NCBI GenBank assembly: GCA_021804965.1
Contig: JAJZGG010000023.1
Location: 1-34,754 of the forward strand
Length of the DNA: 34,754 nucleotides
Direction: 5' to 3'
From: Acidobacteriota bacterium
Lineage (GTDB): Bacteria > Acidobacteriota > Terriglobia > Terriglobales > Acidobacteriaceae
Every line of letters starts with the position of its first letter. Position 1 is the first letter of the stretch. Both the position numbers and the translations under genes were made by a program. Under the pieces are notes generated by a model, which had not been told where the DNA came from, did not search any database, and worked only from the letters and a program-made list of their open reading frames with translations. Below, one piece after another: positions 1 through 7,997 of this stretch.

Positions 1-1656
1 GACCAGAACGCGATACTTGCCCTGATTCTCGACGAAGAGCAGATAGTCCCCGGCCGAGCGTGCATGGTAGTAGCCCGTCCAGCGATCAAAGTGCTGCGGC
101 GCACCGCCGCCCATGAACATCTTCATCGTGTTGCTGTCGATGGTGTTGATGAGGTCGGCCATGTCGGGATCGGAAAGCGCCGACTTGCCGGAGTTCATGG
201 CCAGCTCATTGCGCGTGGCAATCGGCTTGCCGCTGAAGTCCGAGGAGGCAAAGGTCTCCACCGTCACGCCCGGGCGATAGACATCGGCTGCGGGGGTGAA
301 TCCGGTGGTCATAGCCAGAATGCTGAGCTTGGGCAACCCGCGATCCCAGGTGACCTGCCCCTTCAGGCCAAGACGGTCGCTGATTCCCTTCAGGATGCTG
401 ACGCTGTCAAAGGTGGGCACCATGCCGCTGCCGCCTGCCTCAGGATTGGCCGGGAAGGCATCCGGGCCGATGACGGCGATGTGCGTGGTGCGCGTCGGGT
501 CAAGCGGGAGCAGGTGGTTGGCGTTCTTCAGCAGCACGGCGCCTTCGATGGCCCCCTGCAGGGCAACCTCGCGTCCCTGCTGGTTATAGCGCGGAATCGA
601 GCGGTCGATCGGATCGTGATAGGTGCCATCGGGACCAATCCAGCCGAAGCGGTAGGCCACGTCGAGCAGATGGCGCACCTTGGCATCGATGGTGGCCTCG
701 GAGACTTTGCCCGCCTTGACGGCAGGAATCAGCGTCTGGGCATTCATATACCAGCCGAAGGGCATCTCCAGATCCAGACCGCCGTTGGCTGCCGCCACGC
801 CGTCATGGGTGGCCGTCCAGTCGGACATCAGCAGCCCGTCAAAGTGCCAGTCATGGCGCAGAATATCGATGTTGATGTGCGGATTCTGGGTGGCATGGAC
901 GCCGTTGATGAAGTTATAGGAGTCCATGACGGCACCCACATGCGCCTGCTTGACCGCTGCCTCAAAGGCCGGCAGATAGATCTCGCGCAGTGCCCGCTCG
1001 CTGACCACCGAATCCGACGTGAAGCGGGCGTACTCCGAGTTGTTGGCCACGAAATGCTTGATCGTGGCACTGACGCGCTCGGACTGGACGCCGCGAATGT
1101 AGCCCACGGCAATCTGGCCGGAAAGATAGGGGTCTTCGCCAAAGTACTCGAAGTTGCGGCCATTCATGGGGGCGCGATAGATGTTGACGCCGGGGCCGAG
1201 CAGGAAGCTGACTCCGCGCGAGCGGGCATCGCGGCCAAGCTGCACACCGATGCGGTGGGCCAGATCGCGATCCCAGCTGGCGGCCAGTCCGATGCCGGCT
1301 GCAAAGGCCGTGGATGGCGGCGGAATGTGTGCCCCGACCGGACCATCGCTCATGCGCAGGGCAGGAATGCCCAGGCGCGGAATGGGTGCCGAGTCCATCA
1401 TGCGCGAGCCGGAGAGCAGGGTGATCTTTTCCTCAAGCGTCAGCTTCTGGAGCGTCTGCTCGATCGAGCTTTGAATGCGGGCCTGGGTCTGTGCATCCGG
1501 AGCTGCGGAGCCAGATGCTGAGCCAGCAGCGTGGCCAGCCGAAGCCGGAGATGGAGCTTGCGCCTGGACAGCCACCGAGAACAGCAGCGCCAAGCAGGCA
1601 GCGGACACCACGGCCCGGCCAGGCAAACGGCGCAGAGAGATTGAATCGATCAACAC
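1..1656 (-). CDS. GH3 family beta-glycosidase with PA14 insert, exported (3' end cut by window)
   Basis: This gene runs off the window at position 1, so only the first 552 codons are present. The likely start is GTG at 1656, preceded by GGGAGG at 1662-1667; TTG at 1653 is an equally spaced alternative. The N-terminus has a basic stretch, a hydrophobic core and an AQA-type cleavage site near residue 32, so export is likely. Family hallmarks of glycoside hydrolase 3 are visible: a KITLLSG-like N-terminal motif, RNFEYFGEDPYL, the IKHFVANN motif, and the nucleophile Asp in LLMSDW at residue 279. The second alpha/beta domain begins after the VLLKN motif, and the last visible residues (FSARWTGYY-like) belong to a PA14 carbohydrate-binding insert typical of BglX/BglB-like beta-glucosidases. 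Substrate (beta-glucoside or xyloside) cannot be decided. It is transcribed away from the esterase and arabinofuranosidase genes, which fits a shared plant-polysaccharide locus. Confidence 0.9.
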   Translation of the reverse strand, partial: MLIDSISLRRLPGRAVVSAACLALLFSVAVQAQAPSPASAGHAAGSASGSAAPDAQTQARIQSSIEQTLQKLTLEEKITLLSGSRMMDSAPIPRLGIPALRMSDGPVGAHIPPPSTAFAAGIGLAASWDRDLAHRIGVQLGRDARSRGVSFLLGPGVNIYRAPMNGRNFEYFGEDPYLSGQIAVGYIRGVQSERVSATIKHFVANNSEYARFTSDSVVSERALREIYLPAFEAAVKQAHVGAVMDSYNFINGVHATQNPHINIDILRHDWHFDGLLMSDWTATHDGVAAANGGLDLEMPFGWYMNAQTLIPAVKAGKVSEATIDAKVRHLLDVAYRFGWIGPDGTYHDPIDRSIPRYNQQGREVALQGAIEGAVLLKNANHLLPLDPTRTTHIAVIGPDAFPANPEAGGSGMVPTFDSVSILKGISDRLGLKGQVTWDRGLPKLSILAMTTGFTPAADVYRPGVTVETFASSDFSGKPIATRNELAMNSGKSALSDPDMADLINTIDSNTMKMFMGGGAPQHFDRWTGYYHARSAGDYLLFVENQGKYRVLV

Positions 1657-2035
1657 AATAGCCTCCCGAAAATGCAAATCCGTCCGGAGGGAAAGATGCT
1701 GGGAAATGGCCCGCAGCAAACGAATGTCTGCGTTCCCGATGCTCCGCACAACCGTTTCCGGATCGCCTGCAAGCATACGCTCTGTGAGCATGGGCTGCCT
1801 ACTCCGAACCTGAGCCAGCCCGAAGCCCCGAATCGGTGGATGGCCTGCCCATGTCGCCAGCCCCGGCCGGCTGCGGCCGAAGAAAATCGAATCACTTGGC
1901 GCAAATGGACGTGTTGAGGGTAGAATTGCCGCCTATTCCCGGGGAAACCATTCGGCGTTCTGTGAGCGTATCCGGGACTGGACAACTGTTGCCATGCCGC
2001 ACTCTGCGGACGACTCTGCTGTGAGGTAAAAGGAA
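1657..2035. promoter_or_regulatory. Divergent intergenic region between GH3 gene and esterase
   Basis: This 379-base gap separates two genes read outward and must hold both promoters. For the rightward gene, TAGAAT at 1921-1926 is a good -10 candidate; the best -35 is TTGGCG at 1896-1901, with a long 19-base spacer, so the pairing is weak. AACCGTTT at 1750-1757 fits the central AANCGNTT core of LacI-family operators, but its flanks do not fit the full consensus. No convincing coding frame was seen here. Confidence 0.35.
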
Positions 2036-3310
2036 ATGAAAATGCATAAAGTGTGTGTGACTCTGGGAACTCTGATTGCAGGAGTGCTGCTGCTGGCCGG
2101 AAGCGCTCAGGCTCAGGTTCCCGCGGACTGTGTTCCCTCAGCGCTGAATATTCCAGGCGCCCCGTTTCCGTGTATCTTTCCGGATCATCGGGTCATGTTC
2201 CGGGTATCGGCACCGGAGGCCCATAGCGTGACCGTGCGGGTGGGCAAAGGCTTTCCGATGACGCATGAAGCCGATGGCCTTTGGTATGCAACGACCACGC
2301 CGCTGGTGGAGGGATTCCACTATTACATGGTCCAGATCGACGGTGCTTCGTTCTCCGATCCTTCGACGGCAACGTACTTTGGCGGAGGCATGTGGAGCAG
2401 CGCGATTGAGGTGCCGGCCTCCGATGCTGCCTTCTATAGCAACCAGCAGGTGCCGCATGGCGATGTACAGATTCGCTGGTACTACTCGACGGTTACCCGG
2501 AAGTGGCGGCGCTGCCTGGTCTATGTTCCGGCCGACTACAGCCAACACCCCAGGCAGCTCTATCCGGTGCTGTATCTGCTGCATGGCTGGGGCGAAAATG
2601 AGCTGGGATGGACCTTTCAAGGGCATGTGCAGCAGATCATGGACAATCTGATTGCCGCGCACAAAGCCAAACCGATGCTGATTGTGATGGATAACCTGAA
2701 TGCAGCGAAGCCGGGCGAGGATGGCCGCATTTATGATGCCCGGGGCGTGCTGACCGAGGCCAATCCCGAACCCCAGGCGCCCATGGGCGGAGCACCGGGC
2801 ATGCCGGGAGCCGGACCGGGCCACAAGCCAGGGACACCCGTAGCCAGGCGGCGACCGATGTTTCACCTGAGCAACACCTTCAGCGAGATGATGTTCACCG
2901 ATCTGATTCCGATGATTGAAAAGGAGTATCGTGTGGCTCCGGGACGTGACAACCGGGCGATGGCTGGACTGTCCATGGGCGGGATGCAGACATTCACGAC
3001 TGGTCTGCAGAATCTGGACAAGTTTGCCTACCTCGGTGGCTTCAGCGGAAATTGCAACGGCTTCTCCGGAAGCTTTGATCCGAAGACCAGCTGCTTTGGT
3101 GCCTTTGCCGATGCGGCCAGCTTCAATCAGAAGGTCAAGGTGCTGTTTCTTTCCACCGGATCGGTCGAGGGACCCCGCGTGAAGGCATTCAGCGATGCCC
3201 TGACCCAGGCCGGTATTCACAATGTGTACTTTGAATCCCCGGGTACGGCTCATGAGTGGCTGACGTGGCGTCGGGCGTTGGCGGATTTTGCCCCCAGGCT
3301 TTTCCGCTGA
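2036..3310 (+). CDS. Secreted CE1-type esterase with N-terminal E-set (CBM48-like) domain
   Basis: A 424-residue exported protein. Residues 1-26 form a signal peptide ending SAQA. Residues about 35-125 resemble the N-terminal immunoglobulin-like domain (CBM48/isoamylase-N type) that precedes many bacterial feruloyl or acetyl-xylan esterases. An esterase-D-like alpha/beta hydrolase fold follows: LYLLHGWGENE supplies the oxyanion region, GLSMGG carries the nucleophile Ser313, and the catalytic His is probably H406 in AHEWLTW. Residues about 245-275 are a Gly/Pro/Met-rich low-complexity insert. Two starts compete: ATG 2036, about 8-9 bases after GAGG at 2023-2026, and ATG 2042, 7 bases after AGGA at 2031-2034. 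It precedes the GH54 gene in the same direction by 125 bases, so release of ester side groups from arabinoxylan is a sensible but unproven role. Confidence 0.85.
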   Translation: MKMHKVCVTLGTLIAGVLLLAGSAQAQVPADCVPSALNIPGAPFPCIFPDHRVMFRVSAPEAHSVTVRVGKGFPMTHEADGLWYATTTPLVEGFHYYMVQIDGASFSDPSTATYFGGGMWSSAIEVPASDAAFYSNQQVPHGDVQIRWYYSTVTRKWRRCLVYVPADYSQHPRQLYPVLYLLHGWGENELGWTFQGHVQQIMDNLIAAHKAKPMLIVMDNLNAAKPGEDGRIYDARGVLTEANPEPQAPMGGAPGMPGAGPGHKPGTPVARRRPMFHLSNTFSEMMFTDLIPMIEKEYRVAPGRDNRAMAGLSMGGMQTFTTGLQNLDKFAYLGGFSGNCNGFSGSFDPKTSCFGAFADAASFNQKVKVLFLSTGSVEGPRVKAFSDALTQAGIHNVYFESPGTAHEWLTWRRALADFAPRLFR

Positions 3311-3325
3311 TGAAAATCGGCCAGC

Positions 3326-3352
3326 GGGGCAGCGCCTGGAGAGGCCTGCCCC
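3326..3352 (+). other. Intercistronic GC-rich hairpin
   Basis: GGGGCAG at 3326-3332 pairs with CTGCCCC at 3346-3352. Inside, GCCT (3334-3337) pairs with AGGC (3342-3345), giving an 11-bp stem with one bulged base and a GGAG loop. It lies just after the esterase stop and before the GH54 gene. No T-run follows, so it is more likely an mRNA-stabilising or attenuating structure than a classical terminator. Confidence 0.45.
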
Positions 3353-3435
3353 GCAGGCCACAAATGCATGGACGAAATGAATGCGCGGGCGAAGCTGGCC
3401 GGCTGCAGGCAGAGTGACAACATCGGGAGGATCGA

Positions 3436-6400
3436 ATGCAAGGTCTTGGAATCAAGCAGGGACGCACGGCAGGACGATGGGCGCTGGCGGCGGCCTGCCT
3501 GGCGATGACGATGGGGGCCGGCATGGCGCAGCAACGGCCACAGGGAGCATGCGATCTGTATGCCGCAGCGGGTGATGCCTGCGTGGCCGCGCACAGCACG
3601 ACGCGGGCGCTGCTGGCCAACTATCACGGGCCGCTCTACGAGGTGGTGCGGCAGTCCGACGGGAAAAGCCTGAAGATTGGAGTGGTGGAGCCGTCGGCAG
3701 CCGGCGATGGCGGCGGCTATGCCGATGCTGCCGCACAGGATGCCTTCTGTGCGCAGACCGTCTGCTGGATCACGCGTATCTACGATCAGACCGGAAGGCA
3801 CAATGACCTGACGCAGGCTCCGCGTGGAGGCTTCAGCGGTCCGGCGTTGGGCGGATTCAACAATGTGCCGCTGGCGGATATGGCCCCGGTCATGGTGATG
3901 GGTCACAAGGTGTACGGCGTCCTGATTGAACCGGGAATGGGCCTGCGGAATGATGATCCGCGCGGCACGGCGGTCGACGACCAGGCGGAGGGACAGTACT
4001 GGGTGATCAATGGACACCACTTCAACTCCGGCTGCTGCTTCGACTATGGAAATGCAGAGATTGACAGCCGCGACGACGACAACGGAACGATGGAGACCAC
4101 CTACTTTGGGGATGCTCCCTACTGGTATCACGGAACGATGCCAGGACCGTGGGTGATGACCGACCAGGAGAACAACCTGGTGGGATGCGTGAATCCGGAC
4201 GGCTCCAAGGAGTGCCGACTGCCCAATATCTCCTGGCGGTTTGTGACGGCGATGGCCAAGGGCAGGCCGCATGCCTGGAGTTCGCTGGGCGGCGATGCCC
4301 AGCATGGGGCACTGCAGACGATGTTTCGCGGGGAACGCGTGAATGCGACCTATGATCCGATGCGCAAGCAGGGCGCGATCCTGCTGGGCAACGGAGGCGA
4401 CAACAGCAATGGCTCCCAGGGCACCTTCTACGAAGGCGCAATGACGGAGGCAGGCAGCTATCCGAGCGATGCGACCGATCAGGCCGTGCAGGCCAATGTG
4501 GTGCAGGCACACTATGGCGAAGTGCCCTTGAGCGTGGCTGCGAACGTGGCTGCCCATGCGGAAAAGCCATCCGGAGTGCAAAGCTTTGTTCCCAGCCAGA
4601 CACGGCAGACGACGGTCACCTTCCGCAACACCCTGGGGCAGACGGTGACGGGAGTCAAGCTGAGCCTGGCGGTACCGCAGGGATGGTCTGCCAGGCTGGC
4701 GAGCGGCCAGTTGGAGGCCGCAACTCTGGCGGCTGAAGACAGTCTGCAGGCCACCTTTCTGGTGACTGCGGGAGCTGCACCGTGGAATGGCGACCTGAAG
4801 AGCGAAGCGACCTGGAACATGGGTGGGAAGCAGCATCGGATGGCGGCAGTGGAAAAGGCGCGCAGCAGCTGGCCGGTGAAGATCAATGAGTTTCGCATCC
4901 GCTCCGGACCGCCCATGAATGCGACGAATTCCTTCATCGAGCTGTACAACGCGGCAGATGCAGCAGTGGATCTTTCCGGATGGAGCCTGACAGTGCATCC
5001 CACGCAGCAGGCCGTGTTTTCGCGGATCACCATCCCGGCGAAAACCACGCTGAAGGCGCATGGATTCTATCTGCTGGGACTGGCAGACTCCGGACTGGCC
5101 GTGCAGGCAGCAGCCAGCAGCCGTACCCTCTTTGTCCGGGATGCGACGGGCATGAAGGCGGGAGATACCATCCAGATCGGATGGGGTTCCCATGCGGAAA
5201 GCCATCGGATTGCAAACGTGGGAACGGCAGCCAGCAACCCGACAACCGTGTGGCAGCCGCTGCCGGATGGCCCCGTGATTCACATTCCTGTGGGTGCTCG
5301 GAATCTGCCGGTGATGGATGTCTCCGGCTTTGCCGTGGGGCAGAAAATGGCCATTGGGTATGGCGCCACCTACCCGACAGTGCCGGAAGGCCGGGAACGG
5401 ATGGAAGTGGTGACGGTGACTGCGGTGGGCAAGCCCGGTTCGCAGCAGTATCTGGCGACGGATGCAGCAGCCGGAAGCCGAACTCTGCAGGTAACCGATG
5501 CGGACCGAATCTCCGCAGGTGACCACATCCGCCTGGATATTGCCAGCAAGGGGCATGGAATGGAAACGGTGACGGTGGCCAGCGTGGGAACCTCAGCCGT
5601 ACGCAGCAACCTGACCGCGGATGCGGCGGCAGGAGCCACGGAGATTCACGTCCGCAGCGCGAAGGGATTCCAGGCCAACAGCGGAATGCTGGTGGGTCGG
5701 CCTGGAGCCGTGGAACGGGTGAAGATTCAGGCCGTGTTCGCGGAAGGCATGCGCGGCGGCAGGATTCAATTCCAGCCTGCCCTGCAGTCCTCGCACATCC
5801 GTGACGAGGGCGTGGTGGAGCCAGGCACCGGCGTGGAGCTGACGGCTCCTTTGCGATTCGCGCATGCGGCAAATCTTCCGTTCAGTGATCGCGGAACCGG
5901 CATCCGCTTTACTCCGGCAACACGCTTTGCGCACGGGAGCAATGAACCGGTGCAGGCGCTGGGAACCGGCATCACGCTGGATGCTGCTCTGGGACAATCG
6001 CACGGGATCCACGCAGTGGTCCGGGATGCAGCCGTAACCACGGCGGGATACCAGGACAGTGCGAAACCGAACCAGTGGTTCGGCGGACCGGAACTGACGA
6101 CCGAATCCCCCCTGTTCGGACGCACGATTCCGGTCAGCGAAGGAAGTCTGATCCTGCGCGATGCCCGTGGCAACGTTGCCGACAGCTTGAACTATGGCGC
6201 ACTCGTTGACCCATGGGCCGCGGAGGGATACCAGTCAGCCTCCGGCGTTGGTCGCAGCGGATGCTTTGCACCCGCCCCCAGCGCAGCAGGAGCATGGCCG
6301 ATGGCCGCTGCTGCCGATGTGAGCACCGGGCGCTATCCGGATGGAGCAGATACCGACAGCAATTGCGAAGACTTCCGCAGCGCTCCGGCAACCCTGCTGT

Positions 6401-6855
6401 CACTGGCTGCCAAGGCGGGCGCAAGCAACCTCAAGGTGGCCAGCGTGAGTGGATTTTTCCCCGGGGAAACGGTGCGCGTTGACTCCGGCTCCGCGCTGGA
6501 GACGGCAACGATCGCATCGGTGGGCACGGCAGGAGGGACAACACTCACGAGTGCTGTGGAAGCCGGTGCGACCAGCCTGGCAGTCGGCAGTGCAGCAGGA
6601 TTTGAAGAGGGCGAAAGCATCCGGATCGGCAACGGACAGGAGACCGCTGTGATCGCCGCCGTACGCAGATTCCCTGTCGCTGCCATCCTGCTGCGAAAGC
6701 CGCTGACCAACCACTATGCCGCAGGCGAAACGGTGAGCGGAAGCGGCATTACCCTGAGCACGGCAATGCGCCACAGCCACGCCAGCAGAACCAACATCAC
6801 CGGCGACCTGGCAACGCCGGGCGCTCCGAACTCCTACCAGAGCAGCCAGCCGTAG
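3436..6855 (+). CDS. GH54 alpha-L-arabinofuranosidase with NEW3-like domain, interrupted lamin-tail domain and repeats
   Basis: A 1139-residue exported protein that would release L-arabinose from arabinoxylan or arabinan. The start follows GGGAGG (3425-3430) by 5 bases, and a signal peptide ends near residue 31. Residues about 37-365 match the catalytic domain of fungal arabinofuranosidase B (GH54): CDLYAAAGDACVAAHSTTRA, IYDQTGRHNDLTQAP and FNSGCCFDYGNAE. The nucleophile Glu is E245 (DQENN) and the acid/base Asp is D322 (GGDNSNG). The CBM42 arabinose-binding domain usual in fungal AbfB is absent. Instead come a NEW3-like beta domain (about 370-470), the first half of a lamin-tail domain (about 477-556), repeats (about 560-860), the second lamin-tail half (about 870-980), and further repeats to the C-terminus, which ends with an ATPGAPN lamin-tail-like motif. 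The catalytic assignment is strong; the role of the C-terminal half is unknown. Confidence 0.9.
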   Translation: MQGLGIKQGRTAGRWALAAACLAMTMGAGMAQQRPQGACDLYAAAGDACVAAHSTTRALLANYHGPLYEVVRQSDGKSLKIGVVEPSAAGDGGGYADAAAQDAFCAQTVCWITRIYDQTGRHNDLTQAPRGGFSGPALGGFNNVPLADMAPVMVMGHKVYGVLIEPGMGLRNDDPRGTAVDDQAEGQYWVINGHHFNSGCCFDYGNAEIDSRDDDNGTMETTYFGDAPYWYHGTMPGPWVMTDQENNLVGCVNPDGSKECRLPNISWRFVTAMAKGRPHAWSSLGGDAQHGALQTMFRGERVNATYDPMRKQGAILLGNGGDNSNGSQGTFYEGAMTEAGSYPSDATDQAVQANVVQAHYGEVPLSVAANVAAHAEKPSGVQSFVPSQTRQTTVTFRNTLGQTVTGVKLSLAVPQGWSARLASGQLEAATLAAEDSLQATFLVTAGAAPWNGDLKSEATWNMGGKQHRMAAVEKARSSWPVKINEFRIRSGPPMNATNSFIELYNAADAAVDLSGWSLTVHPTQQAVFSRITIPAKTTLKAHGFYLLGLADSGLAVQAAASSRTLFVRDATGMKAGDTIQIGWGSHAESHRIANVGTAASNPTTVWQPLPDGPVIHIPVGARNLPVMDVSGFAVGQKMAIGYGATYPTVPEGRERMEVVTVTAVGKPGSQQYLATDAAAGSRTLQVTDADRISAGDHIRLDIASKGHGMETVTVASVGTSAVRSNLTADAAAGATEIHVRSAKGFQANSGMLVGRPGAVERVKIQAVFAEGMRGGRIQFQPALQSSHIRDEGVVEPGTGVELTAPLRFAHAANLPFSDRGTGIRFTPATRFAHGSNEPVQALGTGITLDAALGQSHGIHAVVRDAAVTTAGYQDSAKPNQWFGGPELTTESPLFGRTIPVSEGSLILRDARGNVADSLNYGALVDPWAAEGYQSASGVGRSGCFAPAPSAAGAWPMAAAADVSTGRYPDGADTDSNCEDFRSAPATLLSLAAKAGASNLKVASVSGFFPGETVRVDSGSALETATIASVGTAGGTTLTSAVEAGATSLAVGSAAGFEEGESIRIGNGQETAVIAAVRRFPVAAILLRKPLTNHYAAGETVSGSGITLSTAMRHSHASRTNITGDLATPGAPNSYQSSQP

Positions 6856-6862
6856 TGGGACT

Positions 6863-6894
6863 GCGGCGGAACGGCAATACTGCTGTTCCGCCGC
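6863..6894. terminator. Hairpin between convergent GH54 and arsR genes
   Basis: GCGGCGGAAC (6863-6872) and GTTCCGCCGC (6885-6894) form a perfect 10-bp stem around a 12-base loop. It sits in the 71-base gap between two convergent stop codons. There is no strong T-run on either side, so it may act as a bidirectional terminator or a 3'-end stabiliser. Confidence 0.6.
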
Positions 6895-6926
6895 GTTCCT
6901 CATGCGGCAATTCCCTGCCCCGGACA

Positions 6927-7265
6927 CTACCGCGAAGAGCGGCGCTCTTCGATCAACTGCGACAGACGTTCCACTCGACGCTCCCAGAGCGTGCGATGGC
7001 TGCGTGTCCAAGCCTCCAGGAGATCGAAGCCGGCAATATGTAGACGACAAACTCGGACCCGACCAGATTTCTCACTGATTGCCAGTCCGGCAGACTCCAA
7101 TACAGCGAGATGCTGCCCGACTGCGGTGAGTGTGATCTCAAGCACGCGTGCCAGCTCCGAGACGGAAACCGGACCATGCGCAAGGCGCTCGACGAGTGCG
7201 CGTCGCGTGGGGTCACCGAGTGCAGTGAAGATTCGTTCGATATTTTCAGATTTATTCCCAGTCAT
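6927..7265 (-). CDS. ArsR-family winged-helix repressor
   Basis: A 112-residue cytoplasmic DNA-binding protein. The start of the ArsR fold is clear: FTALGDPTRRALVERL, then the recognition region VSELARVLEITLTAVGQHLAVLE and a basic wing SGRVRVCRL. No cysteine metal site of the ArsR/SmtB kind is present, which fits the SdpR-like subgroup that pairs with SRPBCC/AHSA1 proteins. It lies 36 bases after the SRPBCC gene on the same strand, so the two are probably co-transcribed. Autoregulation is suggested by repeated CTT[CG]AGTA boxes over the upstream promoter. No strong Shine-Dalgarno precedes this ATG, so translation may be coupled to the upstream gene. Ligand and other targets are unknown. Confidence 0.88.
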   Translation of the reverse strand: MTGNKSENIERIFTALGDPTRRALVERLAHGPVSVSELARVLEITLTAVGQHLAVLESAGLAISEKSGRVRVCRLHIAGFDLLEAWTRSHRTLWERRVERLSQLIEERRSSR

Positions 7266-7301
7266 GCTGCCGTTCCGTGCGTGTGTGGAAAATACCTGTG
7301 A

Positions 7302-7778
7302 CTAACGACCATGAACCAGCCGGACCAGTCGGTCAAGAAGAATATTCCAGCCCTGCTCACGCATGGCGGGGCCATCCGAGCCTTCCAGGAACACGCCCTG
7401 GTGGGTCAGGATCAGATCGGTCCCGGTGGCTGTTTCCTGCAGCTCAAAGGTCACCTGGGAGGCAGAAAACAAATGTTCTCCCAGTCGCATGGTGGAGACG
7501 ATGAGAATCCGTGAGTCCGGCACGATGTGCTGAAAGCAGCCATCGCTGGTGAGGATCTGTCCGGCGATTGGAGTCTCCGGACCCATTCGATACTGGAAGC
7601 GCTCGCTGCCGCCTTCGCGAAAGTCACAGGTGAAGTCGAGCAGTTCGGAGTGGTCATCGCCGCCCATCCACTGGCGAATCTGTTCCGGCTGGCTGAGCGC
7701 GGCAAAGACGACATGAGGCGGACGGGTAAAGCTACGCTCGACTGTGCAGGTGGCATGAATGATTGTGCTTTGTTTCAT
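7302..7778 (-). CDS. SRPBCC / AHSA1-domain protein
   Basis: A 158-residue protein of the START-like SRPBCC fold, AHSA1 (Aha1 C-terminal-like) branch. Typical features are the opening VERSFTRPPHVVFAALSQPE, the QWMGG motif, FREGGSERFQYRM, and the C-terminal helix HQGVFLEGSDGPAMREQGW. These proteins have a hydrophobic ligand pocket; in bacteria they are often paired with an ArsR regulator, as here, but ligands are rarely known. The start is well supported by AGGAGG at 7787-7792, 8 bases upstream. It is the first gene of a probable two-gene operon with arsR and has a near-consensus promoter. No signal peptide is present, so it is cytoplasmic. Confidence 0.87.
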   Translation of the reverse strand: MKQSTIIHATCTVERSFTRPPHVVFAALSQPEQIRQWMGGDDHSELLDFTCDFREGGSERFQYRMGPETPIAGQILTSDGCFQHIVPDSRILIVSTMRLGEHLFSASQVTFELQETATGTDLILTHQGVFLEGSDGPAMREQGWNILLDRLVRLVHGR

Positions 7779-7804
7779 TGCTGAATCCTCCTGGGCTGCA
7801 TTCT

Positions 7805-7866
7805 TACTGAAGCCACAACTTGAGTATTTGCCTTGTGCGAGCGTTTGTCAAGTCGCGACTTCAGTA
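7805..7866. promoter_or_regulatory. Putative ArsR operator: three CTT[CG]AGTA boxes
   Basis: CTTGAGTA occurs at 7819-7826 and CTTCAGTA at 7859-7866, both on the plus strand and 40 bases apart. CTTCAGTA also occurs inverted at 7805-7812. The boxes sit just downstream of the predicted transcript start, across the -10, and just upstream of the -35 of the SRPBCC promoter. This placement is what a repressor such as the adjacent ArsR protein would need; binding itself is inferred. Confidence 0.5.
7823..7851 (-). promoter_or_regulatory. Sigma-70-type promoter of the SRPBCC-arsR operon
   Basis: Read on the minus strand, TTGACA (7851-7846) is a perfect -35 and AATACT (7828-7823) is a 4/6 -10, separated by exactly 17 bases. 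The predicted transcript start is near 7816, about 38 bases before the SRPBCC ATG. Confidence 0.65.
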
Positions 7867-7951
7867 TTTATCAGAAATGCATGGCAACACATTTCCACCT
7901 CCCGGTCTGGCCGAAGAAACGTGTTCCAGATTTCGCCTATCGGGATGCGCA

Positions 7952-7978
7952 TAAAGATTGCCCATGCAGGACCGATGA
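7952..7978 (+). promoter_or_regulatory. Sigma-28 (FliA)-like promoter of the chemoreceptor gene
   Basis: TAAAGATT (7952-7959), an 11-base spacer, and ACCGATGA (7971-7978) closely follow the flagellar sigma-28 consensus TAAAGTTT-N11-GCCGATAA: 7 of 8 and 6 of 8 positions match, with the exact spacer length. It lies 19 bases before the chosen ATG of the chemoreceptor, a gene class commonly under this sigma factor. Confidence 0.6.
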
Positions 7979-7997
7979 AATAGGGGTGAGGCTGGAT

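Noticed and set aside
64-1521. 485-codon plus-strand open frame at the window start
   Set aside because: The minus strand encodes a clear GH3 enzyme with signal peptide and catalytic motifs over the same bases.
3250-5556. Very long open frame antisense to the GH54 gene
   Set aside because: It mirrors codon bias of the real gene, has no ribosome site and gives an unrecognisable His/Arg-rich product.
6933-6951. CGAAGAGC-GGC-GCTCTTCG hairpin as a terminator
   Set aside because: It lies within the last codons of the ArsR gene, encodes its charged C-terminus and has no T-run; the 6863-6894 hairpin is the better candidate.
7833-7997. 55-residue N-terminal extension of the chemoreceptor
   Set aside because: It would start inside the divergent SRPBCC promoter and contain the sigma-28-like promoter; the ribosome site and hydrophobic pattern favour 7998.
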